Source of the DNA: Salinicoccus kekensis
GTDB lineage: Bacteria; Bacillota; Bacilli; Staphylococcales; Salinicoccaceae
Reading direction: 5' to 3'
Length of the DNA: 64,000 bases
NCBI RefSeq assembly: GCF_900220995.1
Contig: NZ_OBQF01000003.1
Location: 62,001-126,000, forward strand
The position numbers were made by a program, and so were the translations under genes. The notes beneath the pieces were generated by a model. It was not told where the DNA came from. It was given only the letters and a program-made list of their open reading frames with translations, and did not search any database. Below are positions 33,763 to 42,496 of this stretch, piece by piece. The first letter of the stretch is position 1. Each line of letters begins with the position of its first letter.

Positions 33763-34116
33763 TTATGCCTGTCTCAATATCTTATCCATCTTTTTGCCTT
33801 TGGCGAGTTCGTCGATCAGCTTATCCATATAGCGGATCTCCTGCATCAGCGGCTCCTCGATTTCCTCGACCCTGACACCGCAGATGACGCCTTTGATCAG
33901 ATTCCGGCCGGGATTCATTTCCGGCGCCTCATCGAAGAAGGTCCGGAAGTCGGTTTTCTCTGCCAGCTGCCGATCAAGGCCTTCTTCGGTATACCCCGTC
34001 AGCCAGCGGATGATTTCATCGACTTCCGCCTTCGTGCGGCCTTTACGCTCCGCTTTGTTGATGTAGTGCGGGTAGACGCTTGAAAATGGCATCTCATAAA
34101 TTTTATGGCCGGCCAT
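33763..34116 (-). CDS. DUF2200 family protein
   Basis: A 117-residue protein matching the DUF2200 family, with the N-terminal [24 protein letters not shown] segment (given here as the family's YPHYxxKAERKGR pattern), a W-L-T-GY turn, and the [19 protein letters not shown] core. The function is unknown; the fold is small and alpha-rich. It begins 14 bases downstream of the fbp stop codon and is likely co-transcribed with it. Confidence 0.85.
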   Translation of the reverse strand: MAGHKIYEMPFSSVYPHYINKAERKGRTKAEVDEIIRWLTGYTEEGLDRQLAEKTDFRTFFDEAPEMNPGRNLIKGVICGVRVEEIEEPLMQEIRYMDKLIDELAKGKKMDKILRQA

Positions 34117-34130
34117 CGTTCATCCCTCCA

Positions 34131-36086
34131 TTAGTCAATATATCTGTATGCAAGCAGTTCTTTGAGTGACTTGATCTCTTCTTTCAGTTTTGCACCGATA
34201 TTGGTGTCGCGGACCAGTTTCCTCTCAAGTTCCTCATCCACGACCCGCCTTACGGACAGGGCATCCGCGCCGTCCATCAGCACTTTTTCCTTAGAGTTGA
34301 AGTGCTGGTGTGCGACGAGCTGCATACCGTATGAATTATAGAGCAGTGTATAGCCTGCGATGCCGGTCGTCTTCTGATAGGCTTTCGAGAATCCGCCGTC
34401 GATGACGATCATCTTGCCGTTCGCCTTGATCGGGTCTTCCCCGTCGATTTCCTTCACCGGGGTATGGCCGTTGATGATCCGCCCCTGATCCGGGTCGAGG
34501 TCGAATTCCTCAAGCATCTTGCGGCACATGTTGACGTCTTCCCTTAAATGGTAGTAAGGGTTCTTCTCCTCTTTATGGGAAGCTTTATCCTTTATGAAAT
34601 ACCTCTCAAAAGTCGTCATCGCACGCTTGCCGAACAGTGATGAGTATTTCCCTGTCCATAAATACCAAACCAAATCGGTCGCAAGGTCATCGGTGTTTTC
34701 CTTGTGTGCGAAAGACTGGCGGAGATATTCCTCGAACTTGTCGAGCAATTCCCTGCCTTTGTATACCTCGCCTTCAATCTCCATCGATTCCATATCACCG
34801 TTCTCGTCGACCGGTATGCATCCGTGAATCAGCAGGTTGCCGTTGTATTTCAAATAAAGGCTGCCCTTCTTCATCAGGAAGTTCATATGCCGCTTCAGTT
34901 TCTCCGACTGCTGGATTGACAGGAGCAGTTTATTGATGACTTCCTCCTCTTCTGGAAGGAGCTTCGTCGGATCATTCCGATCCACGGTCTGGAAGCATGT
35001 GTTCTCAAGCTTGTAAGTATTGCCGTAGACCGTCAGTTCATTTTTATCATAGTCGACTTTTTCAAGGACGAGACGCTCCTCCATTTCAAAGAAAGGACGG
35101 CGCTTGATGATCGGTGCCTCGAGCTTGAATTGGATGATCGCGATGGCCTGGTGGATTTTGGTGATCTGCAGTTTCTCGAGCTCCGTCAGTTCCTCGCCCG
35201 AAGTCATCTTAGGGTGGAAGGCCGGGTTGTCATCATAATATTTCTCTGCAAGGTTCACGAGCGGCCGGAGGTTGATGCCGTAGGCGTCCTCGATGATGTT
35301 CAGATTGTCGTATCTTGCGCATATTCGTAAAATGTTCGCAAGGCACACTTTCGAACCTGCATATGCACCGATCCACAATACATCATGGTTCCCCCACTGG
35401 ATATCTAGGGAGTGGTAGTCGATCAGCGTATCCATGATCTTCTCAGGCTCCGGCCCGCGGTCATAAATGTCCCCGACGACATGAAGGTGGTTGACGATCA
35501 GACGCTGTATCGAATAGGACAGGCCGACGATCAGCTTATCCGCCTGGCCGAGTGAGATGATCTGGCCGACGAGTTTTTCGTAGTATGTCTTCTTGTTGGC
35601 ATCCTCATCCGTTTTGTAAAGCAGCTCCTCGATGATGAAGACGAACTGTTCCGGCAGCGCCTTCCTCAATTTGGAACGCGTGTACTTGGTGGAGGAAAAT
35701 GCGACCAGGTCGATCATATTGTGGATGGTCGAAATGTACCATTCATCCAATGCCTCTTTCGATTCGAATTCATTTTTGATCAGCTGGAGCTTTTCCTCGG
35801 GATAGTAGATCAATGCCGCAAAGCCGCTGATCTCCTCCTCCGTCAGTGAATCTTCGAACAATGCCGCGATCTTCTGCCTGACATTCCCCGACCCGCTCCT
35901 TAAGACATGCTGGAAAGCCTGATATTCACCGTGCAGGTCACTGACGAAGTGCTCCGTACCCTTCGGCAGGTGAAGTATCGATTCAAGGTTCATAATTTCG
36001 GTGGCCACTTTTTCTTCATTATCATATTTTGTGGAAAGCAGATCCAGATATTTCGCCTTCAGATCTGCATCATAAGTCTCAACCAT
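34131..36086 (-). CDS. fbp: Fructose-1,6-bisphosphatase, class III
   Basis: A 651-residue class III FBPase of the Firmicute type, which releases phosphate from fructose 1,6-bisphosphate in gluconeogenesis. Metallophosphatase marks are visible: [42 protein letters not shown], and [12 protein letters not shown] followed by [25 protein letters not shown] at 36086 after AGGGGTGT; a GTG three codons earlier overlaps that site. An IS30 element is inserted about 70 bases upstream, but a -10 box remains between them, so expression is probably kept. Confidence 0.95.
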   Translation of the reverse strand: MVETYDADLKAKYLDLLSTKYDNEEKVATEIMNLESILHLPKGTEHFVSDLHGEYQAFQHVLRSGSGNVRQKIAALFEDSLTEEEISGFAALIYYPEEKLQLIKNEFESKEALDEWYISTIHNMIDLVAFSSTKYTRSKLRKALPEQFVFIIEELLYKTDEDANKKTYYEKLVGQIISLGQADKLIVGLSYSIQRLIVNHLHVVGDIYDRGPEPEKIMDTLIDYHSLDIQWGNHDVLWIGAYAGSKVCLANILRICARYDNLNIIEDAYGINLRPLVNLAEKYYDDNPAFHPKMTSGEELTELEKLQITKIHQAIAIIQFKLEAPIIKRRPFFEMEERLVLEKVDYDKNELTVYGNTYKLENTCFQTVDRNDPTKLLPEEEEVINKLLLSIQQSEKLKRHMNFLMKKGSLYLKYNGNLLIHGCIPVDENGDMESMEIEGEVYKGRELLDKFEEYLRQSFAHKENTDDLATDLVWYLWTGKYSSLFGKRAMTTFERYFIKDKASHKEEKNPYYHLREDVNMCRKMLEEFDLDPDQGRIINGHTPVKEIDGEDPIKANGKMIVIDGGFSKAYQKTTGIAGYTLLYNSYGMQLVAHQHFNSKEKVLMDGADALSVRRVVDEELERKLVRDTNIGAKLKEEIKSLKELLAYRYID

Positions 36087-36116
36087 AACAGACACCCCTA
36101 TTTAATATTACTTATC

Positions 36117-36122
36117 ATTATA
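36117..36122 (-). promoter_or_regulatory. -10 box of fbp
   Basis: TATAAT on the - strand, about 30 bases before the fbp start. The -35 region (TTCGCG at 17-bp spacing) is weak. It lies between the gene and the IS30 element. Confidence 0.5.
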
Positions 36123-36126
36123 CTAG

Positions 36127-36139
36127 ATTTCGTCTTTAT
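36127..36139. repeat. 13-bp direct repeat outside IS30 (left copy)
   Basis: ATTTCGTCTTTAT occurs here and again at 37444-37456. The copies lie 19 bases outside the left and right ends of the IS element. They are too far out to be an IS30 target duplication. Confidence 0.6.
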
Positions 36140-36158
36140 CGCGAATTTCAAGTTTAAG

Positions 36159-37424
36159 TTAGCCACTAGGGTATGACCCTAATCCAGGGTTTGTGAAAGC
36201 CCTCTGATGGCTGGGCTCTTCCTCCCCCGAGGGGGAGGAGAAACATTTACACTAGGCGCTATGTGCCGGTTGTGTATGTTGCATTGCCTGGACAAAACGC
36301 TCATGCGGTGTCCGGTATCCCAGGATTTTACGGGGATAGTCATTCATCCATCGTTGAATGCGCTGGACCTGTCGGTCACTGATTGATGAAATCGACTGGC
36401 CTTTCGGGATGAACCGGCGAATGAGCTTATGCTGGTTCTCGCTGGTCCCGCGTTCATATGAAGCGAACGGCCGGGCAAAGTAGACGTCTGTCACATGCTT
36501 CAAGGTGTCATGGAGTGCACTGAATTCAGAGCCATTATCCGATGTGATGGTCTTGAATAACGATGGCATGTGATCACCGGCGCGTTCAACGAGTCGTTCG
36601 ATTGCCTCTGTGACAGGTTGAGCGTCCTTGCCTTTAATTTTCAAAAGCACTTCAAAACGGGTCTGTCGCTCCACCAATGTCAGCAGCACCGCATCATCCT
36701 TGTGTTTTGAACCGATGACGGTGTCGATTTCCCAGTGACCGAATGTCTCCCGGGATTCGACACCTTCTGGCCGTTCAGCGATGGACGGTCCCAGATCACG
36801 TTTATGTTCGCGGTCCTTGCGTGTTTTTGATTTTGTGTTGCGGCTGAGCTTCTCCGATAGATGGATGTTCTTTGTGCGCATGATCTGCCGGTCAATCCAG
36901 TTGTACAGTGTCGTCGTACATGGTATCAGTTCAGCAGGGCACACATCCCTTTGTTTCGCAGCACCAATGACGGCATCGGGCGACCAGTGGTGGTCCAGCA
37001 TCTGTGTATCTGCCCAGTCGACAAATGTATTGGATCGGCTCTATTTTGGCCGCCGGCCAGAGTGAAGGCGGTGGGTTTCATAACGCGTCTGAGCGTAGTC
37101 TGGATCATAGACATGATACTCATAATCATATGTTTTTCCATTCTGTTTCTGACGGCGGATTTGTCGGACGGTTCCGCGTTTGATTTCGTTATTGATGGTC
37201 TGGGGTGCACGTCCTAAACGCGCCGCAATGTCACGGTTGGAGTAATTCTCCTGCTTTAAAATCTTAATTTGGACCCGTTCCGCTTTGGTCAGATGTTTTC
37301 CTTTGATGGATTCAGTGGTATCATGAAGTTGCGTCATGTGATTTCATTCCTTTATTGAGTGTTGTGGTTAACCTTCAATATAACATGAAATTCACATGGC
37401 GTTTTTTGTATCAGAGGTGGCTAA
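36159..37424 (-). mobile_element. IS30-family insertion sequence
   Basis: An element of about 1266 bp carrying an IS30-type transposase on the - strand. Its ends share TTAGCCAC (36159-36166) and the inverse GTGGCTAA (37417-37424) with only partial similarity further in, so exact ends are approximate and no clear target duplication was found. Next to the left end are two hairpins, TAGGGT/ACCCTA and a strong CCTCCCCC/GGGGGAGG pair, which probably form the transposase terminator. A 13-bp direct repeat lies outside at equal distances. Confidence 0.82.
36252..37337 (-). pseudogene. IS30 transposase with in-frame TAG
   Basis: Together the two segments give a 361-codon IS30-type transposase. The N-terminal helix-turn-helix is intact (KAERVQIKILKQENYSNRDIA pattern; RLGRAPQTINNEIKRG). 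The catalytic core holds FGHWEIDTVIG (first Asp of DDE), TITSDNGSEFSAL (second Asp) and PFASYERGTSENQHKL (Glu). A single in-frame TAG at 37043-37041 (after HSGRRPK) splits it into 98 and about 250 residues; reading continues in the same frame on both sides. That is one substitution from a sense codon such as TAT, TAC or TGG. It is probably inactive unless the stop is suppressed. Confidence 0.85.
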
Positions 37425-37619
37425 GTTCATTATAAAATCCACCATTTCGTCTTTATATAAATCACATCTTAAGAAAAATAAAGACCTCCCGGCAGAATGA
37501 ATGAAAATAAATATTGGGTGTAATAATTCTTTTATTTTATAATTATTCCATAGATGGTATAGTGAGGGAAAGGGGGAAAGCTGCCTTTCAAAACATACGG
37601 AGGCATAAGCGGAATAATT
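37425..37619. other. Intergenic region right of IS30
   Basis: AT-rich, non-coding. It contains the right copy of the 13-bp direct repeat (37444-37456) and a possible -10 (TATAGT, 37558-37563) for the PLP-enzyme gene. Nothing else was recognised. Confidence 0.5.
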
Positions 37620-37635
37620 TTGTAAGCGTTTACAA
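37620..37635. promoter_or_regulatory. cre (CcpA catabolite-responsive element)
   Basis: TTGTAAGCGTTTACAA matches every fixed position of the cre consensus WTGNAANCGNWNNCAW. It lies 17 bases upstream of the start codon of the PLP-enzyme gene and downstream of its -10 box, the position for CcpA roadblock repression. Confidence 0.85.
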
Positions 37636-37651
37636 AAGGGGGAGTGGTTTT

Positions 37652-38884
37652 ATGAAACAGCGGGTGAACCGTGCAACCGAAACAGTCTGGGCAGGGGAGA
37701 AAAATTACAGGGCACATGGCGCTTCACAGGTGCCGGTGGTCAACAGTGTCGCCTATGATTATGAAGATCTTGAACATTGGTACAAAGTATCGACTGGGGA
37801 AGCTGAAGGCCATATCTATTCGAGGAATACGAACCCGACGGTCGCCGCATTCGAGGAGAAGGTGGCGGCTCTTGAAGGTGCGGAAGCGGCGACAAGTTTT
37901 GCGACGGGCATGGCTGCAATCAGCGGCACGTTCTACACATTCTTAAAACCGGGCGACCGTGTGGTGAGCATCAAAGATTCATACGGCGGGACGAACAGGC
38001 TGTTCAGTGACTTCCTGCCGCATATGAACATCGAAGCGGTGTTGTGCGACACGGATGATCACGAAGCGCTGGAAGAAGAGATCGGGAAGGGATGCAGGCT
38101 CGTGCATCTGGAATCCCCGACGAATCCGACGGTGAAGATCATCGATATCAAAAGGATTGCCGAAGCGGCACATGAAGCGGGTGCACTCGTGGTCGTGGAT
38201 AACACTTTTGCGACACCGATACTGCAGAATCCGCTTGAACTCGGGGCAGACCTCGTCATCCACAGTGCAACCAAGTTTTTGGGCGGACATGCCGATGCGC
38301 TTGGCGGCGTGCTGTGCGGAAACGCTGAGCTCGTCGGGGAAGTCTTCCATTACAGGGAGATCAACGGTGCAACACTCGATCCGCATGCGGCCTACCTGCT
38401 GCTCCGTGGCATGAAGACGCTTGACTTAAGGGTACGTAAGCAGACGGAGAATGCCGGCAGACTCGTTGAATATTTGTCGGGCCATCCGGCGGTGGAGGAT
38501 TTATTCTATCCCGGACTCAAGACCCATCCCCACCATGATATTGCGGCAGAACAGATGCGGGGTTACGGGGCGATCTTCAGCTTTTCACTGAAAGGCGGAC
38601 AGGATGCCGTGAGACAGGTGCTGCCAAGACTGCAGTTTGCCAACCGGGCAGCAAACCTCGGCGCGGTGGAGACGACCGTCGGCCCTGCCAACACGACAAG
38701 CCATGTGGAATCGACCGAAGCGGAACTGAAGGCACTCGGCATACCTTCGAGCCTTGTAAGGTATTCGGCGGGAATCGAGGATCATGAAGATTTGATCGCG
38801 GATATGGAGAATGCGCTGGGCATTCTGGAAAATCAATCTTATAAGAGAGAGGGGACAGGCGATGTTCTCCAGGAAAGAATATAA
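37652..38884 (+). CDS. Cys/Met-metabolism PLP enzyme (gamma-synthase/gamma-lyase type)
   Basis: A 410-residue fold-type I PLP enzyme of the trans-sulfuration family (cystathionine gamma-synthase, gamma-lyase, methionine gamma-lyase). Visible are YSRNTNPTVAAFEEK, ATSFATGMAAISG (phosphate-binding region), ESPTNPTVKI, VVDNTFATP, and HSATKFLGGHADALGG with the PLP lysine, then LVRYSAGIEDHEDLI. The ATG at 37652 follows GGGGGAG. A perfect cre upstream indicates catabolite repression, which favours a degradative role. The last codons overlap the M24-family gene by 23 bases. Confidence 0.85.
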   Translation: MKQRVNRATETVWAGEKNYRAHGASQVPVVNSVAYDYEDLEHWYKVSTGEAEGHIYSRNTNPTVAAFEEKVAALEGAEAATSFATGMAAISGTFYTFLKPGDRVVSIKDSYGGTNRLFSDFLPHMNIEAVLCDTDDHEALEEEIGKGCRLVHLESPTNPTVKIIDIKRIAEAAHEAGALVVVDNTFATPILQNPLELGADLVIHSATKFLGGHADALGGVLCGNAELVGEVFHYREINGATLDPHAAYLLLRGMKTLDLRVRKQTENAGRLVEYLSGHPAVEDLFYPGLKTHPHHDIAAEQMRGYGAIFSFSLKGGQDAVRQVLPRLQFANRAANLGAVETTVGPANTTSHVESTEAELKALGIPSSLVRYSAGIEDHEDLIADMENALGILENQSYKREGTGDVLQERI

Positions 38885-40034
38885 AACAAGGCTCAACAGG
38901 ACAAAACAGGGTATGCTGCAGCATGGTGTGGAAGTGCTGGTGCTCTCGAACCCTTCAAATATGTGTTATATCACCGGTTATAACGCATGGAGTTTCTATG
39001 TCCATCAGGCGGTCATCGTCTTCATCGATGAAAAAGAACCGCTGTGGATCGGCCGGGGGATGGATGCCAAAGGTGCGGAGCTGACGACATGGATGAAGCC
39101 GGAAAACATCCTGCACTATCCGGATGATTATGTACAATCCTCCATCAAGCATCCATTCGACTTCATTGCGGAATTATTGCTCGAAAAAGGCAAGGGTGAC
39201 CGTAAGATCGGTGTGGAGCTTGATGCTTTTTATTATACCGGCAAATGCCATGAACGCATGTTGATCGGCCTGCCCGAAGCGGAGCTGAAAGACACGGGCA
39301 GGCTCGTCGGCTGGGTGCGGCTGATCAAGAGTGACAAGGAGATCAGCTATATGCGGAAAGCGGCCTATATCGTGGAACAGGCGATGCAGGCAGCATATGA
39401 CAGGATCGATGTCGGGGTTCGGGAGAATGATGTGGCTGCAGCAATTTATAACGCCCAGATATACGGCAGCGATACATTCGGCGGGGATTATCCATCCATC
39501 GTGCCGATGCTGCCGACAGGCGAACAGACCGGCAGCCCCCATTTGACATGGACCGATCAGCGTTATAAGAAAGGTGATCTGGTGACGATTGAAATCGCCG
39601 GGGCATATCGTCGGTATAACGTCCCGATGGCACGGACGGTATCGCTCGGAAAAGCCGAAGACCGGGTCCTGGATGTCGGCAAAGTCGTGCTTGAAGGCAT
39701 CGAGGAAACGCTCGCTTTCATTAAGCCCGGCCATACAGCTGCCGAGGTGAGCAGCGTATGGACGAATGTCATTGCGAAATACGGCTATGAGAAGGAATCC
39801 AGGGTCGGCTACTCGATCGGCCTGAGCTACCCGCCCGACTGGGGCGAGCACACCATCAGTTTCCGTAAAAATGATAACTCGATACTCGAGCCGAATATGG
39901 TATTCCATTTCATGCCCGGCATGTGGTATGAAGACTTCGGCGTCTCAATCACCGAATCGATTTTGGTGACTGAGACAGGGATTGAAAGACTGACCTCATT
40001 CAACCGTGAGATTTATGAAAAAGAAGTTGAATGA
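38862..40034 (+). CDS. M24-family creatinase/ectoine hydrolase (DoeA)-like protein
   Basis: A 390-residue pita-bread-fold protein of family M24. The C-terminal GYSIGLSYPPDWGEHTISF, NMVFHFMPGMWYEDFG and ITESILVTETG segments resemble ectoine hydrolase DoeA and related creatinase-like proteins. Typical M24 metal ligands are degraded: where peptidases have two aspartates, this protein has IEIAGAYRRYNVPMART, so it is probably not a metal-dependent peptidase. ATG at 38862 after GAGAGGGGAC, overlapping the preceding PLP-enzyme gene, so translation is coupled and both fall under the cre. The ectoine function is possible but unproven; no doeB is nearby. Confidence 0.7.
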   Translation: MFSRKEYKTRLNRTKQGMLQHGVEVLVLSNPSNMCYITGYNAWSFYVHQAVIVFIDEKEPLWIGRGMDAKGAELTTWMKPENILHYPDDYVQSSIKHPFDFIAELLLEKGKGDRKIGVELDAFYYTGKCHERMLIGLPEAELKDTGRLVGWVRLIKSDKEISYMRKAAYIVEQAMQAAYDRIDVGVRENDVAAAIYNAQIYGSDTFGGDYPSIVPMLPTGEQTGSPHLTWTDQRYKKGDLVTIEIAGAYRRYNVPMARTVSLGKAEDRVLDVGKVVLEGIEETLAFIKPGHTAAEVSSVWTNVIAKYGYEKESRVGYSIGLSYPPDWGEHTISFRKNDNSILEPNMVFHFMPGMWYEDFGVSITESILVTETGIERLTSFNREIYEKEVE

Positions 40035-40067
40035 AGGCCGGCTGGGCTGTGATTTTTATTCCGGGAG

Positions 40068-40240
40068 CGAGCAAGTCGCCTGAAATCTGATTCATGTTCG
40101 TATTAAGAGGCGTTAAAACGAGCAAGTCGGCTGAAATCTGATGTATGCTCGTATTAAGAGGCGTTAAAACGAGCAAGTCGCCTGAAAAGCGGGATATGCT
40201 CGTATTCCAATGCGAAAAAACGAGCAACTCCCCGGAAAAC
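40068..40240. repeat. Tandem 51-bp intergenic repeat array (about 3.4 units)
   Basis: CGAGCAA starts units at 40068, 40119, 40170 and 40221, a period of exactly 51 bp. The first three carry the inverted word TGTTCG or TGCTCG about 27 bases later, closing a 33-nt stem-loop; the fourth unit is cut short. Between words, CTGAAATCTGAT and ATTAAGAGGCGTTAAAA recur. It lies between the convergent M24 and pterin-dehydratase genes. Confidence 0.93.
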
Positions 40241-40263
40241 CCCAAGATGATCGCCAACACAAA

Positions 40264-40303
40264 AGGAGCAGGATTCAATACGGATCCTGCTCCTCTTCTT
40301 TTT
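40264..40303 (+). terminator. Terminator between M24 gene and phhB
   Basis: Hairpin AGGAGCAGGAT / ATCCTGCTCCT with a TCAATACGG loop, followed by CTTCTTTTT. It ends the + strand transcript beyond the repeat array and reaches the stop of the convergent gene. Confidence 0.88.
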
Positions 40304-40571
40304 AAGCTTTCAATACATTATCCGCTGCCTTGGCTCCGGCGACATCCTTTTCAGTCAGTTCCTTCTTCGAGAATGTCGTCCAGGTGATTGTTACGTTCGT
40401 ATGGTTGATTGAAATGTCGGGATGGTGCTGTACACTTTCGGCATAGACGCCGAGTTTACTCACGAATTGGATTCCGTCGAGGTATTTATCAAATCTGTAG
40501 GTTTTCTTCAGCTTTTCACCGTCGAGTTCCCAGCCGTCCAATTTTCCGGCCTGTTCTTTTACGTCACTCAT
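40302..40571 (-). CDS. phhB: Pterin-4a-carbinolamine dehydratase
   Basis: An 89-residue PCD/DCoH family protein that dehydrates 4a-hydroxytetrahydropterin. The active-site segment AESVQHHPDISINHTNVTI is given by its HHPDI and NHTNVT motifs, with the histidines in the expected places, and WTTFSKKELTEKDV closes the fold. Length is normal for a stand-alone enzyme. There is no phenylalanine hydroxylase gene beside it. ATG start with GGAGGTGAC upstream. Confidence 0.88.
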   Translation of the reverse strand: MSDVKEQAGKLDGWELDGEKLKKTYRFDKYLDGIQFVSKLGVYAESVQHHPDISINHTNVTITWTTFSKKELTEKDVAGAKAADNVLKA

Positions 40572-40644
40572 GAATCGGTCACCTCCATAGAATACTTATT
40601 CCACTTTACCTTTTGTGCCGATCAGTTAAACACGTTCAGGAAAA

Positions 40645-40932
40645 TCAGTCGAGCCGGTCGATGACCCTGTGGTAGCCGTCGCTGCCGTAGTCGAGGCAGC
40701 GTTTCACGCGGGATACGGTCGCACTGGATGCACCGGTCTTGTCCTGGACTTTTTGGTATGTCTGGCCTTCTTTGATCATTTTGGCGACCTGGAATCTCTG
40801 CTTGAGGGCGATCAGTTCATTCGTTGTACACAGGTCGTCAAAGAAATGGTAACAGTCATCGAGGTTTTCGAGCTTTAAAATACCTTCGAACAGGTCGTCG
40901 AGCTCCTGACCTCTGATATTATCTATTTGCAT
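40645..40932 (-). CDS. hisR: HisR/YerC-type TrpR-family regulator
   Basis: A 95-residue TrpR-superfamily protein of the YerC/YecD group, which comparative genomics has linked to histidine biosynthesis control in Firmicutes (HisR). The helix-turn-helix region reads NELIALKQRFQVAKMI followed by TYQKVQDKTGASSATVSRV. The ATG at 40932 follows GGAGGG. It is divergent from hisZ, and repeated ACTTTAGCG-type words lie in the shared 161-bp region, which supports a role as the local his repressor. Confidence 0.85.
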   Translation of the reverse strand: MQIDNIRGQELDDLFEGILKLENLDDCYHFFDDLCTTNELIALKQRFQVAKMIKEGQTYQKVQDKTGASSATVSRVKRCLDYGSDGYHRVIDRLD

Positions 40933-40971
40933 AAAGGTTCCCTCCATTTAATAAAATCATTCTATCAAATT

Positions 40972-41076
40972 ACTTTAGCGAATTAAAGCGTTAAACTATT
41001 TTTCATGGAATCCTTGCATCTTCGGATTATCTTTGTTACTATCAGATTTATTAGTTATTCTTCACTACGCTAAAGT
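40972..41076. promoter_or_regulatory. Candidate HisR operators in hisR-hisZ region
   Basis: ACTTTAGCG (40972-40980) with an adjacent AAAGCGTTAAA (40985-40995), and the exact inverse CGCTAAAGT at 41068-41076, eight to twelve bases before the hisZ ribosome binding site. Two sites flanking the promoter region could allow repression of both divergent genes. Confidence 0.55.
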
Positions 41077-41093
41077 GTTAAAGGAGATTGGAT

Positions 41094-41897
41094 ATGGAGA
41101 ACACATTGATCATCAACCGCTTGAAGCTCGCACAGGATTATACAGAGCTGCTTGACCGTGAAGGTTACCACCTTGTGGATATGAATATGGTGGAACCTTT
41201 TTATATTGAAGATAAAGAGCATCACCCGTCAACGATCATTTTTGAAAGAAATGAACAGCTGATGTCGATCCGGAGCGACTGGACGCGTTCCCTTTTGAAC
41301 TACAATGAAAATTTCCATCTCAGCCACCGCATGTTCGGATATTTCGGCCCGGTCGTGAGAAGCTATGAAACTTTTTATCAGGCCGGGGTTGAACTGTACG
41401 GTCCGGAGGAGCCGGAGATTTTAAAGAGCATCGATATGCATCTGTCATTCTTCAAAAATAAAACGCCCGACAATTTCAGGGCCGTCGTCGTGAACAATGA
41501 CAAACTCCTTGACCTTTATGTTGAGAAATACGACCTGGACCTCTCCATAAAAGACCTGATCTATGAGAAGAATATATCCGAGATCAGAAAAAAGCTGGGT
41601 GAGGATCACCCGCTCACGGTGCTGATGACGGCAAAAGTGAGTGATCAGATCGATATCATCAACGATGAATTCCAAAACAGTGAGGAACTTGATTTCATCA
41701 ATCATTTGAGGAGTCATCTCGCGGAATACAATATGAAATTCATCCTCGATCTTTCGTTCCGCTCACCGCAGTCCTACTACAACGGTTTTTATTTTCAGGT
41801 GTTTTTGAACCATGATTATCCGTTGATCAGCGGCGGCGAATACAACAGCAGTGCATTCGGCATCGCTGTGAATCTTTCGAATGGAGGTTTGTTATGA
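41094..41897 (+). CDS. hisZ: ATP phosphoribosyltransferase regulatory subunit
   Basis: A 267-residue HisZ, a class II histidyl-tRNA synthetase-like protein that forms the active ATP-PRT with short-form HisG. It shows FYIEDKEHHPSTIIFE, SIRSDWTRSLL and VRSYETFYQAGVELYG, the HisRS-like core, and lacks the anticodon domain. It is short compared with many HisZ (about 320-390) but typical of Staphylococcaceae. The ATG at 41094 follows AAAGGAG. First gene of the his operon; the hisG start overlaps its stop by four bases. Confidence 0.92.
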   Translation: MENTLIINRLKLAQDYTELLDREGYHLVDMNMVEPFYIEDKEHHPSTIIFERNEQLMSIRSDWTRSLLNYNENFHLSHRMFGYFGPVVRSYETFYQAGVELYGPEEPEILKSIDMHLSFFKNKTPDNFRAVVVNNDKLLDLYVEKYDLDLSIKDLIYEKNISEIRKKLGEDHPLTVLMTAKVSDQIDIINDEFQNSEELDFINHLRSHLAEYNMKFILDLSFRSPQSYYNGFYFQVFLNHDYPLISGGEYNSSAFGIAVNLSNGGLL

Positions 41898-42496
41898 TTA
41901 CTGTAGCGTTGACCAAAGGCAGGTTATATAAAGATTTCACGGCGTATCTGGAAGATAATGATTTACAGCAGTACATCGAACCATTGTCGGAAGATACCCG
42001 CTCACTCTACACGATCGTCGATAATGTGAAGTTCATCTTCGCAAAAGGGCCCGACGTGCCGACCTACGTTGAAAGCGGCGTGGCGGATATCGGCATAGTG
42101 GGCTCTGATATCATAGAAGAGGACACTTTCAATATACTGAACGTCTCCCAGCTTCCTTTCGGAGACTGCCATTTCTCCGTGGCCGGCCTCCCCGATCAGG
42201 GGGAGCTCAGGACAATCGCCACGAAGTATACGAATGTCGCCTCGAAATATTTCCGGGAAAAGAAGATGGATGTCTCACTCGTACATCTCAACGGTTCCGT
42301 CGAGCTGGCACCGCTGCTCGGGCTGACCGACGGCATCGTCGACATCGTCCAGACAGGGAACACGTTGAAGGATAACGGCCTGATTGAGTATGAGAAGATC
42401 CTCGAGATCCATGCACGCCTGATCGCCAATAAAAGGACCTTCTATACGAAAGAAGACGAAATTTATAAATTTTTAACGGAAATCGGGGTGTTCTGA
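41894..42496 (+). CDS. hisG: ATP phosphoribosyltransferase, short form
   Basis: A 200-residue catalytic ATP-PRT that condenses ATP and PRPP in the first step of histidine synthesis. The short form lacks the C-terminal regulatory domain and needs HisZ. Visible: VALTKGRL at the N-terminus, the VADIGIVGSDII segment, and GLTDGIVDIVQTGNTLKDNGL, the PRPP-binding loop. ATGA overlap with hisZ and stop/start contact with hisD show translational coupling. Confidence 0.95.
   Translation: MITVALTKGRLYKDFTAYLEDNDLQQYIEPLSEDTRSLYTIVDNVKFIFAKGPDVPTYVESGVADIGIVGSDIIEEDTFNILNVSQLPFGDCHFSVAGLPDQGELRTIATKYTNVASKYFREKKMDVSLVHLNGSVELAPLLGLTDGIVDIVQTGNTLKDNGLIEYEKILEIHARLIANKRTFYTKEDEIYKFLTEIGVF

Noticed and set aside
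36127-37456. Target-site duplication of the IS30 element from the 13-bp repeats
   Set aside because: The copies are 19 bases outside the element ends, and IS30-family duplications are only two or three bases.
38862-40034. Firm call of ectoine hydrolase and an ectoine degradation cluster
   Set aside because: The M24 protein resembles DoeA, but no doeB, diaminobutyrate aminotransferase or ectoine transporter is next to it, so only 'DoeA-like' is supported.
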